This document shows positions 52,201 through 64,000 of a stretch of DNA of 64,000 nucleotides, one piece after another. The DNA is from Aptenodytes patagonicus (taxonomy: Eukaryota > Chordata > Aves > Sphenisciformes > Spheniscidae). The notes beneath the pieces are model-generated. The model was not told the DNA's origin, ran no database searches, and worked only from the letters and a program-made list of their open reading frames with translations. The position numbers were made by a program, and so were the translations under genes. The stretch covers positions 81,792,155-81,856,154 of the forward strand of contig NC_134982.1 of the NCBI RefSeq assembly GCF_965638725.1, read 5' to 3'. The stretch's first letter is position 1. Each line of letters opens with the position of its first letter.

Positions 52201-52377
52201 AATACTAACCATTTTTCTGAACACACTATATAAGTGCAAATCAGTAATAAAAATAAATTTCTTCTCCTATAGGGCTACCATGTGAAGTGAGGCTTTACTT
52301 GTCATTTGCACTGCATGAGGACTTATGGGTTGACATTGGGCTGTCTTCTCTTCCAGACATCGCACCCTCCGAGAGGA

Positions 52378-63965
<11,588 letters not shown>

Positions 63966-64000
63966 TAAGTCAGCTCTTCTGAATTATAAAGGAACAAATG

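Larger units (their letters stand above)
38266..52356. other. Intergenic interval upstream of the CKMT2 start codon
   Basis: 14 kb without a supported coding gene. It holds possible amniote repeat traces (40130-40200), a GC-richer stretch (about 42200-42764) that could include a first exon, a 24-bp palindrome (43321-43344), CR1 relics (47640-47870 and 49117-49205), a T10/A16 tract (49038-49063) and two GC-richer patches at 46000-46380 and 47090-47260. Any CKMT2 promoter and untranslated exons should lie here. The longest ORF (49531-50049, non-ATG start) has no recognisable domain. Confidence 0.6.

Overview
The window looks like nuclear DNA from a bird. The coding sequence is split into short GT-AG exons separated by kilobase introns, and CR1 LINE copies of several ages dominate the recognisable repeats. 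The protein pieces agree closely with vertebrate RASGRF2 and with avian sarcomeric mitochondrial creatine kinase (CKMT2). RASGRF2 followed by CKMT2 in tandem matches the order on human 5q14.1. In chicken that block is Z-linked, so this is probably Z-chromosome DNA (inference). The species cannot be read from the sequence.

Layout. Positions 1-31018 hold the 3' part of RASGRF2 on the + strand. Ten coding exons (2582-31018) encode the last 341 residues: the C-terminal part of the REM-like helical region and the whole CDC25 Ras-GEF domain, ending in a stop at 31016-31018. The reading frame is continuous across every junction. The introns hold two MIR-like SINEs or SINE-like fragments (one is intronic, one intergenic), CR1 relics, AT-rich and CA/TA microsatellites, and one unexplained minus-strand open stretch (17699-18341). 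The 3' UTR follows from 31019, with candidate poly(A) signals at 32669 and 35638.

Positions about 35.7-52.3 kb are the interval between the RASGRF2 stop and the CKMT2 start codon. It contains a 1.3 kb 5'-truncated CR1 on the minus strand (36940-38265) with a decayed reverse transcriptase frame, a MIR-like SINE, CR1 relics, a perfect 24-bp palindrome whose core is a MEF2-type site (43321-43344), and GC-richer patches that could include the untranslated first exon and promoter of CKMT2. I could not fix that promoter.

Positions 52378-63935 hold seven coding exons of CKMT2 on the + strand: transit peptide, N-terminal domain, and the catalytic domain through the active-site cysteine. The last part of the gene lies beyond the right edge. 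An Asp-to-Asn difference at precursor residue 223 is notable.

The two genes are not a functional pair: one is a neuronal Ras/Rac exchange factor, the other a muscle mitochondrial energy enzyme. I found no tRNA, rRNA, CRISPR or other unusual system. The remaining longer ORFs look like chance or repeat-derived frames.
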